Of a stretch of 5,566 nucleotides of DNA, positions 1 through 3,482 are shown piece by piece (position 1 is the first letter of the stretch; every line of letters starts with the position of its first letter). The stretch lies in NCBI GenBank assembly GCA_937888925.1, contig CALARM010000605.1:1-5566 (forward strand), written 5' to 3'. The notes under the pieces are model-generated. The model worked only from the letters and a program-made list of their open reading frames with translations, was not told the DNA's origin and searched no databases. This stretch comes from an uncultured Synergistia bacterium. Its GTDB lineage: Bacteria > Eremiobacterota > SpSt-956 > JAKJGF01. The translations under genes and the position numbers were made by a program.

Positions 1-254
1 GTATACCTAAAATGGGTATACCCAAAATTGACCCACCTGAAAAATCTAATAAAAAAGAGAATACTCGCTCTATGGAATATAGTAGTATACCTAAAATGGG
101 TATACCAGATTTGGGTATACCTAAAATGGGTATACCAGATTTGGGTATACCCAAACACGTGGGTATACCCAAAATGGGTATACCACCAGATTACATAGAC
201 GACAAAAATGATATTTTAAGCCAAAACTCATCTATGGATTCTGGTGGTATACCC
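1..254. repeat. Array of GGTATACC palindromes, iteron-like, inside gene 1
   Basis: The core GGTATACC occurs perfectly at 15-22, 99-106, 114-121, 129-136, 144-151, 162-169, 177-184 and 246-253. A copy cut by the window edge lies at 1-7, and a one-mismatch copy (AGTATACC) at 84-91. Several are extended to the 10-bp palindrome GGGTATACCC (14-23, 143-152, 161-170). The period is 15 bp from 84 to 144, then 18 and 15 bp, with outliers at both ends. Spacers alternate between TAAAAT-like and AGATTT-like sequences. Each unit codes in frame for G-I-P plus two variable residues. Regular palindromes of this kind, followed by an A+T-rich stretch, look like initiator-binding sites, but binding is inferred. 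The array may continue left of the window. Confidence 0.85.
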
Positions 255-310
255 AAAATTGACCCCATTAAATACAATATATATAAAAACACTCTCTCTC
301 TAAAAACAGG
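1..310. other. Candidate origin of replication within the initiator gene
   Basis: Regularly spaced palindromes (to 254) are followed at about 267-308 by a stretch very rich in A and T (AAATACAATATATATAAAAA within it), which could act as a DNA-unwinding element. In lambda, the iterons and adjacent AT-rich segment likewise lie inside gene O, between the DNA-binding and helicase-recruiting halves of the protein. Here the array occupies the corresponding place, between the unseen N-terminus and the helical C-terminal region. This is inference by layout. No DnaA-box cluster or strand-switch signal was identified, and the array could simply encode a flexible linker. Confidence 0.4.
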
Positions 311-863
311 CCCCCCCCCCCCTGATACTTCCCCCCATGAGAGAGAGCATTTTATAAAAGAAATTGTAGAAAACTTTTATAAAAAATTAAATCAACCTAC
401 ATCAAGTGAGAAAAGGAAAAATGGAGAAAAAAAAGTAAATGAATTACTAAAAGATGGTTTTTCTCTTTCTGATATCAAGTTTGCTGCAGAATGGGTGGCT
501 GAAAATAAATCTGGCGCGGAGGATTTTACTCTGGTTTCCCACTGTATGGGTCCGGCTTTGAAGGAAAAGAATATAAGATATGCAAAAGAACAGGCAAAAG
601 AAGAAGACAGAGAACAGCAGATAAGGGAAATAAAAATCAAGAGAAAAGAAGTTGAAAAAGAAGATGAAGGTCTTTATCTGGATGAATATTATAATACTCT
701 GGAGGAAAATCAGAAAGATTTATTGAGAAATGAAGCTGAAACTAATCTGGAAAAAACAAATCCAAACTTTAAAAAAGTTGACTTTATGACGGACTTTCTG
801 GTTCAAATGAAAATAAGAGAAATTGTTAAAAATAAATTTTTCAGTCATAAAAAAACTATGTGA
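1..863 (+). CDS. Replication-initiator-like protein, C-terminal part (5' end outside window)
   Basis: The frame is already open at the left edge, and the first ATG at 12 is only a codon inside the repeat array, so the gene starts upstream; 286 residues are visible. Residues 1-84 consist largely of M/L-G-I-P-K/D pentapeptides, encoded by palindromic DNA repeats. A Pro run (GPPPPD, from a C12 tract) leads into a helical region from about residue 112 (HEREHFIKEIVENFYKKL, then DGFSLSDIKFAAEWV and DFTLVSHCMGPAL), then a very charged, probably coiled-coil segment (about 187-223) and a basic C-terminus. From memory, this order (missing DNA-binding N-terminus, repetitive linker, 'FYxKL...F..WV.EN...DF.L..H..G.AL' region) is typical of phage- and plasmid-type initiators or helicase-loader proteins related to lambda O and DnaD-like families. 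That is a resemblance, not a database match. A 60-bp gap separates it from the SDR gene. Alternative: another element-encoded DNA-binding protein with a low-complexity linker. Confidence 0.6.
   Translation, partial: IPKMGIPKIDPPEKSNKKENTRSMEYSSIPKMGIPDLGIPKMGIPDLGIPKHVGIPKMGIPPDYIDDKNDILSQNSSMDSGGIPKIDPIKYNIYKNTLSLKTGPPPPDTSPHEREHFIKEIVENFYKKLNQPTSSEKRKNGEKKVNELLKDGFSLSDIKFAAEWVAENKSGAEDFTLVSHCMGPALKEKNIRYAKEQAKEEDREQQIREIKIKRKEVEKEDEGLYLDEYYNTLEENQKDLLRNEAETNLEKTNPNFKKVDFMTDFLVQMKIREIVKNKFFSHKKTM
292..347. repeat. CT/GA inverted repeat enclosing C12 and C6 runs
   Basis: CTCTCTCTC at 292-300 is the exact reverse complement of GAGAGAGAG at 339-347, giving a 9-bp perfect stem around a 38-base interval. 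The interval holds a run of twelve C (311-322) and a run of six C (331-336), so the opposite strand carries G6 and G12 eight bases apart. Simple pyrimidine/purine repeats like these can form hairpins, triplexes or, on the G strand, quadruplexes; the structure is inferred. It lies in frame in gene 1 between the palindrome array and the conserved C-terminal region. Confidence 0.6.
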
Positions 864-874
864 TCTCTGAAATA

Positions 875-899
875 CAGAAGATTTTCTGAAAAATTTTTT
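875..899 (+). terminator. Weak hairpin plus T-run after gene 1
   Basis: CAGAA (875-879) and TTCTG (884-888) form a 5-bp stem with a 4-base loop, followed after a short A run by six T (894-899). The stem is short and low in G+C, and the T-run does not directly abut it, so it is at best a weak or leaky terminator. Read-through into the SDR gene 60 bp after gene 1 is likely. Confidence 0.2.
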
Positions 900-908
900 A
901 TAAAACAT

Positions 909-914
909 TGAGGA
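909..914 (+). promoter_or_regulatory. Ribosome-binding site for the SDR gene
   Basis: TGAGGA contains the GAGG core, placed 10 bases before the TTG at 924. This spacing decides for the TTG start. The neighbouring TTG at 931 is in another frame, and the first in-frame ATG (996) lies inside the nucleotide-binding fold. Confidence 0.6.
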
Positions 915-923
915 TACTGAATC

Positions 924-1706
924 TTGAATCTTGAATTAAAAAATAAAACAGCTGTAATTACAAACTGGGATAACAGACTTGGCAGAGCAATAGCTATGGA
1001 CATGGCATATGAAGGTGTAAACCTTGCCCTCTGTTCCAGACAGAATAGTTCTTCCCATATATTTCTTAAAAATATGGTGAATTATGATACTTTTATTCTG
1101 AATGAAACAGATAAATGTCAGGTTGAACATACGTTAAACGTCATAGTTGAAAAATTCGGCTCTATAGATATAGTAATTAATAACATAAATACTATAGAAT
1201 TTTTCAGCCCTTTTTATCAAATGGATTCAGACGAAGGATTGACTGTGTTAAAGAATTATCTTTCTTCTATCTGTTATTTTATAAAAGGTTCCATCCAGTT
1301 TTTAAAAAAAAGTAATAACCCGAGAATTATAAATATTTCTTCTTTATCAGGCAAAGAACCCGGCATTAACCTTGCTTATTATAATATTTACGGCAGTGCC
1401 GTTATGAATCTGACTAAAACTTTATCAAAAGAACTGGCAATATATAAAATTCTCGTTAACTGTGTGTGTACCGGCGCTGTAGAAGGAGAAATGTGGGATA
1501 AATTTTCAGATATGTTATCTGATAAAACAGGTATGACTTCTGAGGATATCGTTAATATTTACAGTGCAAATTCCATCCCTTTAGGTAGATTTGCCACTCC
1601 TGAAGAAATATCTCCACTCGTGGTATTTCTTTCTTCAAAAAAAGCAGCTTATATTACAGGAGCAAATATATTTATCGACGGAGGAGCATCCTATTCTATC
1701 TGTTAA
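924..1706 (+). CDS. SDR-family protein with degenerate active site (probable pseudo-enzyme)
   Basis: The 260-residue protein has the length and layout of a classical NAD(P)-dependent short-chain dehydrogenase (FabG-like Rossmann fold). Recognisable parts are the first beta strand (KTAVIT, 8-13), FGSIDIVINN (78-87), INISSLSG (137-143), LTKTLSKELA (163-172) and the C-terminal GRFATPEEIS...FLSS...ITGANIFIDGG (221-254). Key residues are altered. The TGxxxGxG cofactor motif reads TNWDNRLG (13-20), keeping only the last Gly. NNAG reads NNIN (86-89). The usual PG after the sixth strand reads TG (183-184). The equivalents of catalytic Asn111, Ser140 and Tyr153 remain, but the YxxxK lysine is Gly157 (codon GGC), so normal hydride-transfer chemistry is unlikely. 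No frameshift or stop is present, so it appears maintained as a protein. The start is TTG, supported by the site at 909-914. It is probably cytoplasmic and co-transcribed with its neighbours. Any role (regulator, scaffold, divergent enzyme) is unknown. Confidence 0.85.
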   Translation: MNLELKNKTAVITNWDNRLGRAIAMDMAYEGVNLALCSRQNSSSHIFLKNMVNYDTFILNETDKCQVEHTLNVIVEKFGSIDIVINNINTIEFFSPFYQMDSDEGLTVLKNYLSSICYFIKGSIQFLKKSNNPRIINISSLSGKEPGINLAYYNIYGSAVMNLTKTLSKELAIYKILVNCVCTGAVEGEMWDKFSDMLSDKTGMTSEDIVNIYSANSIPLGRFATPEEISPLVVFLSSKKAAYITGANIFIDGGASYSIC

Positions 1707-1715
1707 AAATTTTGT

Positions 1716-1723
1716 AAAAGGAG
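1716..1723 (+). promoter_or_regulatory. Strong Shine-Dalgarno that does not fit the helicase frame
   Basis: AAAAGGAG is the best ribosome-binding site in the SDR-helicase gap. It sits 9 bases before a TTG at 1733 but 28 bases before the helicase-frame TTG at 1752 and 91 bases before the in-frame ATG at 1815. It therefore best serves the short frame at 1733-1777, or a helicase start obscured by an indel. Confidence 0.55.
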
Positions 1724-1732
1724 TTTGTAGAA

Positions 1733-1777
1733 TTGAGCATAATTTTTAATATTGAGCCTGAACTTTATTTATATTAA
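1733..1777 (+). CDS. Possible 14-residue leader peptide before the helicase
   Basis: TTG at 1733 is ideally spaced from AAAAGGAG and opens a frame reading MSIIFNIEPELYLY before TAA at 1775. It overlaps the helicase-frame TTG (1752) and ends 37 bases before the in-frame ATG at 1815. It could couple translation into the helicase, could be an artefact of a one-base error in the T5 run at 1743-1747, or could be chance. I do not recognise the peptide. Confidence 0.25.
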   Translation: MSIIFNIEPELYLY

Positions 1778-3242
1778 ATTTTACAACTATTATGTTCAAA
1801 ATTATTTATCTGTTATGAAAGATACTGCGGAAATCGTTATAGGCAGAAATATATCTGTAAATATAAAAAGTGTCTCTTCCGATTTCATTCAAAAAATAAA
1901 AAATCGCTTAACAGTCGATAATCCGGTTTATTTAAAGAATAAAAAGATGGGTTTCTGGACCGGTAATATTCCGAAAATAATAAAATTCTGGAAAAATTGT
2001 AAAAACTGGCTTGTATTGCCCAGAGGATTTAAAAATTCTCTTTTAAAAGAATTGAAAACCAGGAATTTACCTTACAGGGTAATGGATTTACGAATAATTA
2101 ATAAACCTGTCAAATTTTATTCTACCATTAAGCTGAGACCATACCAGATTCCTGCCGTTGAAAGAGCTATTAAATTCGAACAGGGAATTATAGAAGCTCC
2201 ATGCGGTGCAGGTAAAACTGTAGTAGGAATTGAGATAATAGCAAGAGCATGTCAGAATTCTTTGTGGCTTGTACATACGAAAGAACTTGCAGAACAGGCA
2301 ATCGAAAGGATTGAACATTTTCTCAATATTCCTGCTGATAAAATTGGTTTTTTAGGAAATAGTAACTGGAAACTGGGAGAATATATTACAGTTGGTATGG
2401 TTCAAACTCTTTCCAAAAGAAATCTTACTTCTGATTTTATAAAACATTTCGGTCTGGTGATTCTGGACGAAGCACATCATACGCCTGCTTATTCTTTTAT
2501 GAAAGTTATAGAACAGTTCCCTTCATATTATCGCTTCGGGTTTACTGCCACACCTTACAGAGCTGACGGCCTTGGGATGCTTATGTATTATCAGATAGGT
2601 TATACGGTTTGCAGAATTACGCAGGAAGATCTGTCTGTGGACGGAAATCTTGTAAAGCCATCTTTAAAAAGAGTTGATACGGATTTTTATTATGAGTATC
2701 GCGATGATTTTACTTCTATGATTGATGCTTTGACTGAAAATACAAAAAGAAATAATCTTATAATCAAAATTCTTATTGATGAAATCAAAGAAGGTCATTA
2801 CTGTCTCATCCTTTCTGACAGAGTCAAACACTGTCATGAATTGAATAATCTTTTAAAAGCGTTATATCCTGAAGCCAGATGCACGGTATTAACAGGAGAA
2901 CTGTCAAAAAGTGAACGAACCAGAATAGTTACCCTCGTAAATAATGGAAAACTTAATGCTATATTTGCAACTTCCAGACTTGCAGAAGAAGGTCTTGACT
3001 GGAAAATTCTGGACAGGTTATTTCTCACATGTCCTTCAAGATCAAAAAGAAAAATTCAGCAGTCAATAGGAAGGATACAGCGTCCATGTGAAGGAAAGAC
3101 AGATGCTATTGTCTATGATTTTGTAGACACCAGGGTAAATATTCTTGCGTCACAGTATAAATCCAGATTTTTTTCCGTCTATGAAACACTTCTTTCTTCG
3201 TTACAGGAAAAAAATATTTTATATGAGAAGAGAGAAGGGTGA
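1752..3242 (+). CDS. DEAH-box superfamily 2 helicase (XPB/SSL2-like, COG1061 type)
   Basis: This is a predicted ATP-dependent nucleic-acid translocase of 496 residues from the TTG start. Motifs in order are LRPYQ (128-132, Q-like), Walker A APCGAGKT (149-156), LVHTKELAEQ (173-182, Ia), VGMVQTL (214-220, Ib), DEAH (239-242), FTATPYR (264-270, III), LILSDR (352-357, IV), ATSRLAEEGLDW (406-417, V) and QSIGRIQR (437-444, VI, with Q437, G440, R441, R444). All catalytic positions look intact. An N-terminal region of about 100 residues includes KKMGFWTGNIP (64-74) and LVLPRGF (87-93), features I recall from phage, mobile-element and TOTE-type conflict-system helicases. No nuclease or primase domain is present. 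The start is uncertain: residues 2-21 are an aromatic, hydrophobic stretch unlike a folded N-terminus, and ATG at 1815 (residue 22) has no ribosome-binding site. The gene begins 45 bp after the SDR stop, so it is probably in the same operon. DNA repair, restriction or element replication are all possible roles. Confidence 0.9.
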   Translation: MSLNFIYIKFYNYYVQNYLSVMKDTAEIVIGRNISVNIKSVSSDFIQKIKNRLTVDNPVYLKNKKMGFWTGNIPKIIKFWKNCKNWLVLPRGFKNSLLKELKTRNLPYRVMDLRIINKPVKFYSTIKLRPYQIPAVERAIKFEQGIIEAPCGAGKTVVGIEIIARACQNSLWLVHTKELAEQAIERIEHFLNIPADKIGFLGNSNWKLGEYITVGMVQTLSKRNLTSDFIKHFGLVILDEAHHTPAYSFMKVIEQFPSYYRFGFTATPYRADGLGMLMYYQIGYTVCRITQEDLSVDGNLVKPSLKRVDTDFYYEYRDDFTSMIDALTENTKRNNLIIKILIDEIKEGHYCLILSDRVKHCHELNNLLKALYPEARCTVLTGELSKSERTRIVTLVNNGKLNAIFATSRLAEEGLDWKILDRLFLTCPSRSKRKIQQSIGRIQRPCEGKTDAIVYDFVDTRVNILASQYKSRFFSVYETLLSSLQEKNILYEKREG

Positions 3243-3299
3243 AGAGTGAATAAATTCTCATTCTTTGTTGTGAACACCCGGTCATAGCTGTCAGTATAA

Positions 3300-3317
3300 A
3301 AATTTTATCTAAAATTT
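3300..3317. repeat. AT-only perfect inverted repeat after the helicase gene
   Basis: AAATTTTA (3300-3307) and TAAAATTT (3310-3317) are exact reverse complements separated by TC, 58 bases after the helicase stop. With no G or C in the stem and A rather than T following on the + strand, it is a poor + strand terminator. It may be chance in AT-rich DNA or a weak 3'-end structure. Confidence 0.3.
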
Positions 3318-3354
3318 AAAAAATCTGGTATTAAATTTGCAAAGTAAAATTCTG

Positions 3355-3383
3355 TTGCGTTACAAATTAATAGTTGTTATAAT
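3355..3383 (+). promoter_or_regulatory. Sigma70-like promoter of the lipoprotein gene
   Basis: A consensus -10 box TATAAT (3378-3383) lies 17 bases after TTGCGT (3355-3360), which matches the -35 consensus at its TTG. Transcription would begin near 3390, giving a leader of about 90 bases. A second exact TATAAT at 3450-3455 has only a poorly spaced -35 candidate (TTGTGA, 3430-3435, 14-base spacer) and may be an additional weaker promoter. Confidence 0.6.
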
Positions 3384-3398
3384 ATTATATATTTAACA

Positions 3399-3422
3399 GG
3401 AGGGATATTTTTTAATTCCTCC
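3399..3422 (+). promoter_or_regulatory. 5' leader stem-loop of the lipoprotein mRNA
   Basis: GGAGGGAT (3399-3406) pairs with ATTCCTCC (3415-3422) through eight pairs including one G-U, with an 8-base A/T loop. If transcription starts near 3390, it sits almost at the 5' end of the mRNA. No T-run follows, so it is not a terminator. It may protect the transcript, or act when read as DNA. No known riboswitch consensus was recognised in the leader. Confidence 0.4.
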
Positions 3423-3467
3423 ATAGTCTTTGTGATAAGGAACGCCAGGTATAATAACTTATAAATT

Positions 3468-3473
3468 AAGGAG
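3468..3473 (+). promoter_or_regulatory. Ribosome-binding site of the lipoprotein gene
   Basis: AAGGAG lies 9 bases before the first of two adjacent ATG codons (3483 and 3486). The spacing favours 3483 slightly; either start gives the same signal peptide. Confidence 0.75.
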
Positions 3474-3482
3474 TGATTACGA

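Noticed and set aside
12..14. ATG at 12 as the true start of gene 1
   Set aside because: It is a methionine codon within the repeat unit, the frame is open to the left edge (I-P-K precedes it), and no ribosome-binding site is present.
1..254. CRISPR-like array
   Set aside because: The repeats are 8-10 bp palindromes with 5-8 bp spacers that themselves recur, and the whole stretch is an open coding frame; CRISPR repeats and spacers are longer and the spacers are unique.
392..640. Minus-strand frame opposite gene 1
   Set aside because: Its Ser/Phe-rich translation is the expected complement of the Lys/Glu-rich coding sequence of gene 1.
3280..3295. Cloning-vector-like sequence near GGTCATAGCTGTCAG
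   Set aside because: It matches the familiar lacZ-region GTCATAGCTGT for only about 11 bases and then diverges; flanking DNA is plainly native, so coincidence is the simplest reading.
3300..3317. Rho-independent terminator for the helicase
   Set aside because: The stem has no G or C and is followed by A rather than T on the transcribed strand; kept only as an inverted repeat.
3390..3482. Riboswitch in the lipoprotein leader
   Set aside because: I could not match it to the conserved cores of riboswitches I know (for example cyclic-di-GMP or SAM), and the leader is too short for most of them.
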